Source of the DNA: Myotis daubentonii
Lineage: Eukaryota; Chordata; Mammalia; Chiroptera; Vespertilionidae
Length of the DNA stretch: 64,000 nt
Direction: 5' to 3'
Assembly: GCF_963259705.1 (NCBI RefSeq)
Contig: NC_081846.1
Location: forward strand, 58,893,205 to 58,957,204
Shown: positions 25,391 to 38,307 of the stretch, piece by piece
Layout of the letters: the number at the start of each line of letters is the position of its first letter
How positions within the stretch are numbered: position 1 is the first letter of the stretch
Made by a program: the position numbers and the translations under genes
Notes under the pieces: generated by a model
Databases searched by the model: none
The model's input: only the letters and a program-made list of their open reading frames with translations
What the model was told of the DNA's origin: nothing

Positions 25391-25936
25391 ATAAATATAG
25401 TGGATGTGCCATTGTTTTGTAGTGTCCAAAGAAAGAAAGATTGTATTTTCATTTATAAGAAGAAAAATAACTTGAAAATATGGTTTATTGATGGCTAAGG
25501 CTGTACTAATGGATATATATTGATCCATGCAGCTAACAGCAATAAAATTTAATCCTGTAGAATTTGGGTCTTGTATGCTTTTTAAATTCACCTTTTTAAA
25601 ACTTTGTGGTTCCTTATACTACTATGGAATAAAATACCCACCATTAGCTGGGGGGGAAAACCAAGGCACTAATATTATCTAAGAAATGGTAAAGGGAGCA
25701 AACATAATTATACATATAATATACAGATATGCATACATATACATACATACAATGAAAAGATATACCAAAATTCTTAAAAAACAAAAACCTTACATTTAAG
25801 AAGAAGGGAATATGGTGGAGGGCATAGGGAGAGAAGCTAACCTTATTTGAATAGTGTTTATATTTATTTTTACCTTGAAACTCTGTACTTTACATAATTA
25901 TTATGCAAGAGCACAGCTTAAAAAAAATAAATTCCT

Positions 25937-26147
25937 TCCTGACCAGCATGGCTCAGTGGTTGAGCATCAAGCTATGAACCAGGAAGTCTCAGTTTGATCC
26001 CAGTCAGGGCACATGCCCGGGTTGTGGGCTCAATCCCATGTGGGGCATGCAGGAGGCAGCCAATCAATGATTCTGTCTCATCATTGATGTTTCTATCTCT
26101 CTCTCTCTCTCCCTTCTCCCTTTCTCTCTGAAATTAAAAAAAAAGTA
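25937..26147 (+). mobile_element. Ves SINE
   Basis: Starts tcctgaccagcatggctcag and has a TC tract and an A-rich tail. Similar sequence (aataaattc) lies on both sides, consistent with a target duplication. Confidence 0.88.
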
Positions 26148-26431
26148 ATAAATAAATTCTTAATGATCTAAAGCAAAATTAAACTGATTTATTATACTGA
26201 GTTAGTGACATAAAAACACTAATAGGAACTATGTCAAGTAGCTTTAAAATACAGTAATCTGTCTACATATCCTCATTGGCAGGCATATACTCTAAGAACA
26301 ACAACAAAAATCTTAAACTGCTTTCAGTGATTTTTTTAGAGATAATGACTGATGAGGTTAAATAAAAGGCATCTACTCCTGAATTTAAAGTGGAATTATG
26401 TCTAAGAATTCATCATGTTTTCTTTTACTTC

Positions 26432-26639
26432 TTTTTTTTTAAATCCTCACCCAAGGATATGTACTAGAAAGAGGAAGAGCGAAAGAAGAGAGAAGCATCA
26501 CTGTGAGAGAGAAACATCAATCAGGTGCCCTGACTGGGATTGAATCCAAAACATGGGTATGTGCTCTGGCCAGGAATCAGACCGGTACCTTTAATGGTGT
26601 AGGGAGCAATGCTCCAACCAACCGAGCCGCCCCTCCAGG
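26432..26639 (-). mobile_element. Ves SINE, diverged
   Basis: On the minus strand the head is near 26639 and a poly-A with ccttgggtgaggattt sits at the low end. Confidence 0.8.
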
Positions 26640-27282
26640 GGATGTTTTTCTTCTTTAAACAAAACATTTTTCTTATTTTTTTCTACTCTAAGGCCTAGAA
26701 ATAATGACCAATGAGTAGCAATGAACATCCATAGCAAAGAGATTATGGTCTCTGATTAGCATCTCGCACAGGAAGGAATCACAGCTTGTTGAAGAAACGG
26801 TTGCTTCTAAGTCTAGGGCAGGAAAGTTTCAAGAAGAGCCTGAATATAACTTGTGATACCAGATAACACAGAAGTCATCATCCACCACTGACAGCGTATT
26901 AAAAGGGCCAACCTGAGGAGGTGCCCAGAGGCCAGAGATAGGACAGTTTGAACATCAATATGTAAGGAATTGACACACATCAAATATGTTTGATATCATG
27001 AGTGTAGTTGGTAGTCAAAAAAATTTCTCATAACGTTTGGAGAATACAGGAACACCAACTCTTTATTTTTAAAAACTAGCAATTAATGGAAAAACTCAAG
27101 CATTTATCCAGACATGTTATACAAAATGTAACAAGGTAGGCAAAGAATTGATGCAGGAACATTATAACAAATACAACATATAAATAAAGAAGGAAAGAGA
27201 GTTAGGAAAATACCATGTTGTAGCCTCTTAACCTCTAATGAAATACTATTAATTGATGTAGGCAATGATTATAATGACTGAT

Positions 27283-27500
27283 TTTTTTTTATAGATTTTA
27301 TTGATTTTTCACAGAGAGGAAGGGAGAGGAATAGAGAGTTAGAAACATCGATGAGAGAGAAACATCGATCAGCTGCCTCCTGCACATCCCCCACTGGGGA
27401 TGTGCCCGCAACCAAGGTACATGCCCTTGACCGGAATCAAACCTGGGACCTTTCAGTCCACAGGCTGACGCTCTATCCACTGAGCCAAATCGGTTACGGC
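27283..27500 (-). mobile_element. Ves SINE
   Basis: On the minus strand it starts gccgtaaccgatttggctca and carries the complete A and B boxes and the aaaaatcaataaaat tail. Confidence 0.92.
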
Positions 27501-27589
27501 TGATTTTTTTTTTTTTTAAAAAAAAGACAGAAAGTCACACCAATACCTATAAAGCGTTTTTGATAAAACAATTTGAGATCCAGCCTCCT

Positions 27590-27950
27590 TGTAGTTAGCC
27601 ACCAAAGATGTCTCCCATCTCTCCCCAATAAACTATGCCTTGTGGTAGAAGTGACACTATAACTCCCAAGGCCAGAAGAAGACTTGCATTTAAGCCTTGG
27701 TCTCTTGGTACACTCATCGGGGTAAGCCAGCTACGACATAAAGTCTGACTACGTACAAGTCCAGCCTGGCCATGTAGAAAAGCCCCAGTGAGAAAGATGC
27801 GGAGCTAGCCCCAAGCTGTTCCAGCCTTCTCAGCCCAGGAGCTAGACATTTAAGAAAAACTCTGGCCTCAGCTGCCAGCTTACTGCAACCATAGAAGGAT
27901 CTGAGTGAGAAACCACTGGCGTTTGAAGCCACTAAGTTTGAATTGACATA
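27590..27950 (+). mobile_element. MaLR/MLT1-like LTR relic (tentative)
   Basis: It contains gaaaagccccagtgagaaag and ctgcaaccatagaagg and ends with gaagccactaagtttg, a 3' motif seen in old MaLR LTRs. Identified by eye. Confidence 0.45.
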
Positions 27951-28083
27951 TATGAACCTTAAATAAGATTTTGGTTTTTTTATAGCTTGATTTTTATTTT
28001 ATTTTATTTAGTCAGGAGCTGATTAAGGTTATAAGACTACAGGGAGACATATGTACATGACCTGATATTAAGAAATTATTGTA

Positions 28084-28311
28084 GCCGAAACCGGTTTGGC
28101 TCAGTGGATAGAGCGTCAGCCTGCGGACTGAGAGGTCCCGGGTTCAATTCCGGTCAAGGGCATGTGACTGGGTTGCGGGCACATCCCCGGTGGGGGATGT
28201 GCAGGAGGCAGCTGATCGATATCTCTCTCATCGATGTTTCTAACTCTCTCTATCTCTCTCCCTTCCTCTCTGTGAAAAATCAATAAAATATATTTAAAAA
28301 AAAAAAAAGAA
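28084..28311 (+). mobile_element. Ves SINE, young
   Basis: Starts gccgaaaccggtttggctca. It has intact tRNA-like boxes and a long A-rich tail. A perfect 13-bp duplication (agaaattattgta) lies at 28071-28083 and 28312-28324. Confidence 0.95.
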
Positions 28312-28905
28312 AGAAATTATTGTAAAAAAAAAACAACACGAAATTATTGTCAAACATCTTAGATGTGGTTGTATTTTAAAGAACAAATGTCCTTTAAAGA
28401 TACAAAGTAAAATATTCATGGATGAAATATCTGGGGGCAGTAGGAAGTAGCTAGGAGTATAGATGAAGGTAAGCCATGAGATTTTGTGTTGAAATGAAAA
28501 GTTCATTTTATTAATCTCATTACATTTGCAGTTTTTTGTTAAAGTACATAACAGACTTCAAGAAGCCATGATGTTATAATCCATACTTTGTAAAAACTCT
28601 TTCTTTCTAGCCAAGAAAAAAATCACTTTTACATCCTCACATGTCCAAAATACTGATCCAAATATTCAGCTATGATACCCTTCTCCTTTAAAACAGGGAT
28701 CATAATATCCTGTCCCAGCATACATTCTGAGCAGGGTCAACTAACATAATTTATGGAAGAAAAATGGCTTGAAAACTACACTTTGCTCCACAAATGTAAA
28801 ACATTGTTGGTAGTGGGGTATACGTGTTTGGCATAAGATTTGGCATCCATGCAGTGAACTCTCTCAGAATTCGAAAGCTCAGAACTCTGTCCTAACTGCA
28901 TTTGG

Positions 28906-28980
28906 CCCTAATGCCAGGCACAATGTCTGAAAAATAGTAGGAGCTCCATAAATACATATTTTGGATGAATGAGTAAACTG
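28906..28980 (+). mobile_element. L2/MIR-type 3' end relic
   Basis: The motif atgccaggcacaatgtctg followed by gagctccataaatac and gaatgagt matches the common 3' end of L2/MIR elements. Confidence 0.5.
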
Positions 28981-30004
28981 GGGAGAAGGGGTGATGCAAG
29001 AGCAATTGCCTTTGATCCTACATCTTTTCAAAAAGGGTCAACTAGCAACAGTGAGAAGTAGATAACTTACATAAATACACCAGAACTACATGCTCAAACA
29101 ACTTCTATGCATAAAAAGCCTACTATTGGTGAATTTAGCACTGTTTTTTAAGCTTTTATATACAGAGCATAATATGGATGACTACTATCTCAGTATCCTA
29201 CACCTGATCAAATCTACCTTTTAGTGCTTTTCATTTTCTTTAATAAAACTAATTATAAGAGAATGAAAGCCTGGTATTTAATACATACTGGTCAAATGAG
29301 CAATAAACAATTGTAAACTTTCCTAGGGCCTATTTTGCTCTGTCTCATCCTCAGGAAGCTAAAGCATATGTTAGATGTTAGCCTGGGTGGACACAAATGT
29401 GTCCTATTTATTCAAGGTTTCCTTTGAAGCCACAATTTATAAGTTTTGTTTCTTAGGGGTACATGTCAAATTTCATTTAGCATTAGTTGGTATCCAGAGA
29501 GATTGAATAGCAAAAAGGCAACATTCGGGGGCAAAATATATATATATATGCCTGCTATATGAGCAATAATGTCAGTTTCATTTATGTAACTCATAGAGAA
29601 CAAGAGAAGAAATACAATGGAAAACTGATAGTAGGAACTCAAGATAAAAATTGTACAGTTAATGTATGTGCAGATGGGCAAGGAGAACTATTAAAACAAA
29701 TGTGTTTTAAATTAGTGTCTAAGAGGTGGAAAAATTTTAAAATAAGTTCTTTTAGAATGTGTGTTTTCTAACTCTTAAATTTCAAAAATTATATACTTAC
29801 GTGGAACATGTTTATCTGCACAACATGTTCCTTTTTCCTAAGAATGTTTTACAAACTTACCTGGGGAAAGCTGCAAATTTTAAATTTATAAAGGGACATT
29901 AGTGGAACTGATGCTTCCCTTTGGAACGTTTTCATGAAAAGAAGAATTTGATATACTGTAGATTACCCATGAAGTTGGCCCCACTAAAACAATTAATATT
30001 TGAA

Positions 30005-30125
30005 TAATGTTCTATAATGTTATTTTACACTTATAAATCATCTAAACCTTAAAACACCCTGTGAGTTAGGTATTATAAAAACCTAAAGTCATAAAGGTAA
30101 AATGTGGGGCTGAAAACTCAACAAA
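30005..30125 (+). mobile_element. MIR-like relic
   Basis: The sequence aaccttaaaacaccctgtga then gttaggtatt is the MIR core in order. Confidence 0.5.
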
Positions 30126-30264
30126 GTTTGTAAACTTAAGGTGTCTATTTCCATATTATTGTTTCAATTGCACTACAATACTGTGGAAAGCAATTCTCAA
30201 GTATGATTATGATACTTAAATTGTGAGACAAATTATTGTGGCATTTTCAACATTCTTTTTCTAA

Positions 30265-30575
30265 GACTCATCTGTTTTGTTCAGCTTCATTCATTCACTT
30301 TCAATGCCGTGTTTTACTCCATAATATGACTACACTATAGGTTATTTATTCTTTGGCTCTTCGTAGATGTTTTCATTATTCCTCTTTTGAAATTATACCC
30401 AGTGCTACAATGAACTTTTCTGTACTTATCTCCTGGTGGACCCTTTGTAAGCTTTCCTGGGCATAAACTGAGTAGGAGAATTACTGAATCACAAGGTATA
30501 ATATGCATGCTCAACTTTATTACGAGGGTCTTCTAATTGTTTTCCAAAGTGTTCATATCAACTTATATAACTAAA
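30265..30575 (-). mobile_element. L1 fragment
   Basis: In + orientation it reads like the reverse complement of an L1 3' region: cataatatgactacac, gaattactgaatcacaagg, then tgttttccaaagtgttcat. Old copy. Confidence 0.6.
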
Positions 30576-31267
30576 CACATTATACTTTTACAAAGTTTAA
30601 AAATAACACTAAACAACAGACTATTTTTAAATATTTACATAATATAAAAAAGAAGACTGTGTGTATGTGTGTGTGTTATAGTTTTTTGTATGTATCAATA
30701 TCTATGCAATTTTAAACCTCAGTATGTACAATAATAAGGATCTGAAAAGGAGCCTGGAAAACTGTTGGCAAATAGAACTTTACATTTTAAAATAAATTTA
30801 TTATATCTTTACTTTAAGATGGAAATAAAAACAATAAATAGGTCTTAATCTATCATGTCAAATTTTGATAATTTTGAGATTCTCAAGATAGTAAACCCTC
30901 TTAGTCAATACATTTTGGGTTTGTTTTTTCCTAGACCCCTCCATCAAAGTTCCTAGAAATTGAACCTTGAGAAATAAAGGAAGGGATTTGGTAATGTTTA
31001 CTCTTCTAGAGGAATTTTTCCTCTCACTGAATACATCTATCTTGATAAGAGTAAAATTAGTCAGTTACCAAAACATAACATGATGACAAATTACCAACCC
31101 AGTGATTCAAAAAAGAAAAATTAAGTCAAGTGTTACAAAAGTATAGCAAACATCAACATATAACCTCAATATGGATGTTTATTTACAAATACATATCTGA
31201 ATTATTGTGTGTGTGTTACTGTACTTATATATTCTAGACATTTGAACCATATATAACAGGTTTTATA

Positions 31268-31463
31268 TTTATTTTTAATATATATATATGTTATTTCAGA
31301 GAGGAAGGGAGAGGGAAAGAGAGATAGAAACATAAATGATGAGAATCATTGATCGGCTACCCCCTGCACACCCCCTACTGGGTATTGGGCCACAACCCCG
31401 GCATGTGCCCTGACCAGGAATCAAACCATGACTGCCTGAACTACCGAGTCATGCAGGCCAGGC
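31268..31463 (-). mobile_element. Ves SINE
   Basis: On the minus strand the head gcctggcctgcatgactc is at 31463 and an AT-rich tail at the low end. Confidence 0.85.
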
Positions 31464-31662
31464 TATAAAAGGACATTTATATGAAATTTGATAGAAATAG
31501 ATCTATGGAGGGATTGTAATATTGATAGAAGGAGATCTAAGTAGGAATTTTAATATCTCCTTCCTACAAGCAGTGGATGGTTTTGTGCACCCATGAGGCT
31601 CACTCATACCACGTTAGAGGTCATGATACACTTATAAGAACTGCAATAAGAAGCAGGTAACT

Positions 31663-31895
31663 GCCAAAACCAGTTTGGCTCAGTGGATAGAGCGTCGGCC
31701 TGTGGACTGAAAGGTCCCAGGTTCGATTCCGGTCAAGGGCATGTACCTGGGTTGCGGGCACATCCCCAGTAGGAGATGTGCAGGAGGCGGCTGATTGATG
31801 TTTCTCTCTCATCGATGTTTCTAACTCTCTATCTCTCTCCCTTCCTCTCTGTAAAAAATCAATAAAATATATTATTTTAAAAAAATAAATAAAAA
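31663..31895 (+). mobile_element. Ves SINE, young
   Basis: Starts gccaaaaccagtttggctca. A perfect 14-bp duplication (agaagcaggtaact) flanks it at 31649-31662 and 31896-31909. Confidence 0.95.
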
Positions 31896-33917
31896 AGAAG
31901 CAGGTAACTAAACTTGCATAATAGCACTGCTATTTTGTTTGTAAATCCACATCATTCAGTTACTTTTTCAACCTATTTCTATTCCTCTGAAGAAATTGAT
32001 GTGTCTGTCATATGCAAAGTAGATAACATCCAATTAGTTCAACAATGCTGTTTGCATATAATGTAAATGAGGATTAAAGGCGCCATCTTTGGATTTTACT
32101 TAAGTTCCAGGATTTCAACAAAAAACAAAACAAAAAAAAAAAAAACAGTAAGACCAAAAAATATCACCTTTCTGTTATTGGGTAATTGATTTTTTTAAGC
32201 TTTCAAGGCAGATAAAATCAATACTTTAAAAGACTTGTCTTTAGCCCAGGCTTTCTTTATTTGAGTGTACAATTGCAGGTGCATGCCTAGAGGAGCAATA
32301 GTTTGTTCCTAACAAAAGAGTCTGGATGCCACAATATGCCTCTTGCCAGAGGCATCGTTCCCCAAAGCACAGAGCTAACTACATCTCCTGCTGTACCTGT
32401 AACAATTTAATTGTATGAGTCAGCCTAGTCAAGCATCTCCAGCCCATGACTGGGAGACATGAAATTCATTGTCATTATTGTCCCTGTCATTTTGGATCAT
32501 TATATCCTGCTGCAGAATTTTCCTCACTCCAGTGCATTCCTACCTCCAGGACCCAGGGATTATAGCTGAGGTTGGGGCGGGGGCAGGACCATGAACTACA
32601 TTTACCTCAGGGGAGCCAGAGATTAAATTAGCTTTGCTCTCTCGCCAGCGGAATTCATCTATTAGTATGCTGTGAGTTTTGCGTTGGAATAAAAATGAAT
32701 ATTCTAAGAAAACCTGGGTTGTAATTCCCCCTTTGAAACACGGATATAACTAATTTTTATTTACATTAGGAAAGCTAATGTAATTTCTTGTAGGTTGCTG
32801 TTTTCATATGTGCACAAGGAATACTTGAGGGCATTATCAGGTAGGAAATAACAGACAACTCTCTGTGTCCATGACTGGACTCGCAAAAGAAAGAATTTAA
32901 AGCTGTAATTTTGTTCTCCAGTTGTATCTTAGAGAAGCTTAATGGAGGAATTTAATGGTTTTAAATATTTAATGATTTTTAGTTATATCTCACTTTTTGT
33001 GCACTGAATCGGATGACTGCAGTCCAAGAGAAATGGCATCAAAGATCTCCTCTGGGAACAGAAAGACAGAAGTCGACGGAGGAAGACAAAATAAGGTCCA
33101 GAGGAGACTCGCTTCCTCTCCCCAGCTGGTTCGCTTAATCTCACAGCTGGACAAGTCACCCGGGCCTGTCAGGCCTCCAACACTTCTCGCTGACTTGGGA
33201 GAGTTGGATCAGTCACACACTCTATCTGGTGAACCCCTGATCAGTGGTCATGGCCATGGTCGGGGTCAGCTAATGGCGCTCTGGTAGGAGATGGCAAGGA
33301 GCAGATAGGAAACACTCGGACATGTCTCAGTCAGAAAACCAGTAAGCTGACTGTATGTTTTCTCTAGCAGAATATAAAAAGAAAATATAAGCTTGTATGT
33401 CACTTCCTAGTCCAACTTTCATTTCATATGGATTTTACTGAGAAATCTGACATTTACTTTGTCTGCATTGAAAAAAAAAAAAAAGGAAAAGGTAGCTAGC
33501 TATTCCTCTATATGTGTGAGTTTGTTTTCAGCAGTTAACAACAAAACATGGCAATGGATCATGCCTTTGCTGAGCACAGCCACTATAATTACTACATTTT
33601 AAAAAATATGGAATTACTTTTATGACCCTTTGGACTTGTGTGGAGGGAATATATTTTGCCTTAATCGTATGCAATGGCCATCTCTATTTATTTAGGATGA
33701 AATGTCCTTATGAGTAATTAAGAAAAATTTTTTTACCTTTGTACATTTCATACTTTAGAGGGAACATCTTCAGCTAGCTCAACATCTCAGTATGGAAGGA
33801 ACCTTAGACTGTCTCAGCCATTAGTCCAAGTGAATGGCAATGTTTTCTAGTCCATCTCACTATATTTCCACACGCCTACATTTCACTTTTCATTGGTGCT
33901 GATGTAACTGTCTAATG

Positions 33918-34143
33918 CAGTGATGGCGAACCTATGACACCTCTGACACGCGAACTCATTTTTTTGGTTGATTTTTCTTTGTTAAATGGCATTTAAATAT
34001 ATAAAATAAATATCAAAAATATAAGTCTTTGTTTTACTATGGTTTCAAATATCAAAAAATTTCTATATGTGACACGGCACCAGAGTTAAGTTAGAGTTTT
34101 TCAAAATGATGACATGCCGAGCTCAAAAGGTTCGCCATCACTG
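33918..34143. mobile_element. Non-autonomous hAT element (third family)
   Basis: The ends cagtgatggcgaacct and aggttcgccatcactg are inverted repeats. It is flanked by gtctaatg (33910-33917) and gtctaacg (34144-34151), an 8-bp duplication with one change. Confidence 0.88.
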
Positions 34144-34285
34144 GTCTAACGTATCACTAATAAGAGGTTTTCATTCACAAAACTTCTGGTAGCATTTAAA
34201 AGTTCTTTCAATTACTTTTGCCACTTTCTTTTTTTTTTTATCAAAATCAAGATTTTCCCCAAGATGAGAGGTATAAATATTACTT

Positions 34286-34357
34286 CTGTTCACTTTAAAA
34301 TGGTAATTTTGTTATGTGAATTTCACCTCAATAAAATATTTTTTAAATTAAAAAAAA
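34286..34357 (+). mobile_element. L1 3'-end fragment
   Basis: Motif cactttaaaatggtaatttt then tatgtgaatttcacctcaat, followed by an A-rich end, typical of L1 3' termini. Confidence 0.6.
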
Positions 34358-35096
34358 GGTTATTTCAAGAAGCTCAAATACATTTGAAACCATCTGGGTG
34401 ACTGTTACTACAGTCTCATAATGGTTAGTTATGGAGAAATTTTTTTTTCTTGTTAAGAAAGGTTTATGTTATGCATTACAATTTTAGACCTTGTTTGCAA
34501 AAGTAAATGTTCAGGAAGTTATTTTCCTCTGAAATACTTCGGTAACAGGATGCTGATGTTATTTTTTGATCAGGGGTAAGGCATTCCTTCCTTTCTCTGA
34601 GTATATATTTACGGCATTTAATTCCTTTACCTATATGCTCCCTATTGTATCTATTTCCATGTTGCTATTTAATTTGCTCATCACCAGGAGTTGTCCTATC
34701 TGTGAGCACAGCTGGGAAATCACAGAACTACACTTTAGTTCACATTCTTGTTTTAACTTACCTCAAGAGTGACACAGTTGGGCCTGTATCATTTCTGAAC
34801 AAGGATTAAAAGAAAATTATTTCAAAGGACTAGAATATAATTACTTTTACCCTTTCTATTCAAGACTTTAAGATTTTAAAATAAATTTCCAAATGTCAAC
34901 ATGAAATTATTTTCATAATGATTTTTAAATTTTTTGGTAATCTTTGCTAAACTCAATTTTGCAACCTATAACAAGCTGTAAGAGCCAATTCGGAATTAAA
35001 GAAATTTTTGATCCCCTTGATTCTAATAGGGCCATGTGTTTGTTTGTTTTTTGCGTGTGTGACATAGATTTCCCTTTAAGAATCTATAATTCATTC

Positions 35097-35295
35097 GCCT
35101 GGCCAGTGTGGCTCAATGGTTGAACCCATGGACCAGGAAGGAGGTCACGTTTCAATTCCCAGTCCTGGCACATGCCTAGGTTTCGGGCTGAATCCTTGGG
35201 GGGGGAGGAGGACTGCAGGAGGCAACCAACAATGATTCTCTGATGTTTCTATCTCTCTCTCCTTCTTTCTGAAATCAATAAAAACATTTAAAAAA
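35097..35295 (+). mobile_element. Ves SINE
   Basis: Starts gcctggccagtgtggctcaa. An imperfect duplication of about 16 bp (aagaatctataattcat and aagaacttataattcat) flanks it. Confidence 0.88.
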
Positions 35296-36915
35296 AGAAC
35301 TTATAATTCATAACAATATTAAAGTCAACATAAGACAAGATGCCACAAAATCAGATATGATATCCACTAAGAATCCTCTTAAGGAGATTCAGATATGCAC
35401 ACCTTAAAAACAAAACCAAGCAAACAGTAAAAGTAGTTAGCATCCTCACGTGGACAAGTCTAGAGGGACTGTGCAGGAGGGCTTAGCAGTAAGAGGCAAA
35501 GAATACAACACTTCCACGTCAGGATGAGTAGCATGCCTTCTTCCTCCTCCTGGACCAAACCCTCTTCAATGTAATCACCCAGTAAACTACAATGGACTAG
35601 CATTAGGGTCCGATGCTGAGAAAGCAAATTCACAGTTAAGGTTGTCCTTAACATATATCCTATCAAGGGTACCAAAAGTGTAGATAAGTGCCCCCCGCCC
35701 TCCGTCATGTTCAGATACTGATGGGCACTGTGAATTTTCTAGCTTTTAATGTTTGTCTAAGACCCTTAACATTTCCCTAATGTTGCTCCTAGGACATTTT
35801 CTTGAGTTTGTCCCCATTGCACATACACTTTCTGTATTCCCACACGAAAGCCTAACAGACAGCTAACTACTTAGCTGTGTAACACTTGGGGGAGATAGGA
35901 TGGTCTTGAGGATATACTATAATATGGAGTAATATAAATATCAAAGCCTCCTAAATATAGATATATTTCACACCAAGAGTTTAGATACCTAACATGAAAT
36001 ACAAACATCACATAATGGAAATTTAAAAAACTCACTGAGCTATAGAACCAATTGTGTCACAAAATTTCTAAGACTTTTTGAACATATACAATATCTATAT
36101 CCAGTTATTTCCTTGTAAATAAACATCTTTGGACTATTTGCTAATTCCACACACCTTTAAAACTATAAAAATTTTCACAAATGGCTTTTCCTGTTTTACT
36201 TTATGCTGTATTGTGGTCCATCTGGAAATATAAGTGGTGAGTTCCTTCAAATAAAAGTATACAAAATTATATTGCTCACACACAAAATGAACATTGAACA
36301 CATGGCAAATGGATACTAAATAATGTCACTATTAGAAAACATCCAACAACAATAAAATAAGCAATAAAAACAGAGGGGTTGGTTTAATAAATGCAATGTT
36401 CATCCACCTTCATCATAAATTATATGTTCAAGAATTGTGCCCTGTGCAAACTACAAACTTGTTCATTTCAGCCCAGGGGGCATTTTTCTCTGGGTTTCTA
36501 ACCCCTTGAAAATAGAGGTTTCATCTAGAAAACCTAACAGATCCTTAGCTCCTTTCAACATTGTAATATATTCATTTCATGTAATATAGTCACTGGCAAA
36601 CGTATAACCAATTAAATGACATGAAGGTGGGGTCCAAATTCATAATGAGGGAAAATGGACCAAACCAGCCATAAGATACAAAGTAGAAACCCAAGCAGAA
36701 AAGAAATATGCAAAATTACACATATGAAAAGCAAAACACAATGTGGAGGTTTTTAGCTAGTATCGGAGAAAATGGTGAGTGGGTGTGTCTATTTGTGTGT
36801 TGTGTAAGAGTCACATTAAAATTAAGAATGCAAAACTGTCTCATTAACAATACACTGTAAGGGTCATGAGTGGGAGTAAAGTATCTTGTAAAACAAAACA
36901 AAAAAAAACACATAC

Positions 36916-37079
36916 CATCATAGTAGACAATTGCTCCTACCAGCCTGTCCTTCTGAAGCATTGGGAAATGCTCCAGGGCTCTCGATTTGCTGAGGATGTA
37001 ACTGCTTTTCAGGCAGTTACTTCCTGCCACCAGGTCGTACATTTTGATTCCTACCCAGTAGTAAGGTAACTGCCACCAC
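36916..37079 (-). CDS. GPD2: GPD2 internal coding exon (about residues 166-221)
   Basis: This 164-nt exon completes a lysine codon and encodes 54 residues, starting WWQLPYYWVGIKMYDLVAG and running through NCLKSSYILSKSRALEHFP to AIVYYD, then the first base of a glycine codon. In the family this stretch lies in the substrate-binding side of the FAD-dependent oxidase fold; the WVG-K-YD motif and the YYDGQHND motif (finished in the next exon) are conserved. The acceptor is GTTTGTGCTGTAG and the donor GATG/GTATGT. It matches the human protein except for a few conservative changes such as L to M in IKMYDL and K to R in KDRLVG, judged from memory. Confidence 0.95.
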
Positions 37080-37290
37080 CTACAGCACAAACAGGGGGAA
37101 AGGTTTCTTTAGAGGCAGTGTATCACATTACAGAATGTTGCTTTAAGTTCTTAGATATGTTTAAGAAAAGCAAAATATGGCTAGAAGTGTACTGTGAAAG
37201 AAACAGAACCGCAGCGCTGTTGTTGACAAAAGCCCAGCTGAACTATGTAAGTGAATGAATCCGTGAGCCTTCCAACGAATCACCTGGAAG

Positions 37291-37445
37291 ACAATGGTTC
37301 TTGACCTCGCTGCATTTTAGAATTCTCTGGAGAGCATCAGAAATAAACACAGATGCCTAGGCTTCACATGTCTGGAGATTGAGTTAGCTAAACTAGGAAG
37401 GGGCCTGGGGGACGCTAATGGATCCCCAGGGTGGGGAATCACTGG
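37291..37445. mobile_element. MER5A-like hAT relic
   Basis: The order tggttcttgacctcgctgca, then gatgcctaggcttcaca, then ccccagggtggggaatcac fits a MER5A-type Charlie element. Old. Confidence 0.65.
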
Positions 37446-37640
37446 CTTAAGGTGTCCTAAGCAATCTATGACAAAATATGGACAATTGTAAAATCTGTTT
37501 CTAGGTCCCCCACAACACTCATGGCTAACAAAGTTAGAGAATCCACTTCTTCATATTACTGTACTCTAATTTAAGGCAACTTCATGAACAGCTTTAACAA
37601 TATCAGGAAAATGGGTCTTATAATTTATAATCTGACACTT

Positions 37641-37858
37641 TTTAAAAAAAATGTTTTGTTTATTGATTTCAGAGATGAAGGGAGAGGAAAAGACAGAAAC
37701 ATCAATGATGAGAGAGAATCATTGATAGGCTGCCTCCTGCACGCCCCACAGTGGGGACTGAGCCTGCAACCCGGGCATGTGCCCTGACCAGGAGTTGAAA
37801 CAAGACCTCCTGGTGCAGAGGTCAATGCTCAGGCAATGAGCCATGCCTGCCAGCAATA
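37641..37858 (-). mobile_element. Ves SINE
   Basis: The tail is at the low end and the head near 37850. A 10-bp duplication (tctgacactt) lies at 37631-37640 and 37859-37868. Confidence 0.88.
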
Positions 37859-38307
37859 TCTGACACTTCTAAACAAAGTTTGGGTTAATGCACATATTGA
37901 AAATGACCCAGAATGATTTAGGTTTGGAGTTGGTACATACTAGGCTCAGATTTTGCAGCAGGATACTTTGGAGCTCTGCATTTTAGTCTTCAAATGGGCC
38001 TCTTACGTTCCTCAAAGCAGATCTATATTCTGCCAGAAACTGCCGTGAGAAATTACTAATTATAAATACAGAACACAGCTCCCTTTGCCTTCAAGATGTA
38101 GCCTTTGGAGGTTGGTCAGTAGGGAGTGATTTAGGAAAAGCCACACTTTTAATACAACAAAGGAAAGTATTTGAGCATGATTAAAGATTGCGACTAATTA
38201 AAACCACATTAAGAAATACAAACTGAGGGAATATTTCCACTAAAACTGTGTTGTTCTCTATTAACCTCAGATAAGCAAATGTGTATAGATGCTACCAAAA
38301 TGCTTAC

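Larger units (their letters stand above)
7411..36915 (-). other. GPD2: GPD2 intron of 29.5 kb
   Basis: This is the largest intron in the window. Identified contents are listed separately: SINEs, three hAT elements, one Helitron, L1, L2, MIR and MaLR-like relics. I could assign nothing in 7411-8897, 9091-12400, 14742-16430, 16591-18319, 19311-20480, 20791-22046, 22320-23826, 24054-25151, 26640-27282, 28325-28900, 28985-30000, 30580-31267, 31910-33909, 34358-35096 and 35300-36915. Segment 9870-10120 is vaguely L2-like. Segments 17080-18240 and 33000-33290 are GC-richer and carry open frames of 60-98 codons that match no family I know. Confidence 0.85.
37080..38307 (-). other. GPD2: GPD2 intron of 1.2 kb
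   Basis: It carries a MER5A-like hAT relic (37291-37445) and a minus-strand Ves SINE (37641-37858). No other feature is visible; 37869-38307 is plain intron sequence. Confidence 0.85.

Noticed and set aside
28084..28160. tRNA gene suggested by A-box and B-box motifs
   Set aside because: The boxes belong to the tRNA-derived head of a Ves SINE, with target duplications and an A-rich tail; no tRNA cloverleaf is intact.
32997..33287. 96-codon open frame on the plus strand
   Set aside because: No recognisable family, no splice or promoter context; it is in an intron and moderately GC-rich. It cannot be supported as a gene.
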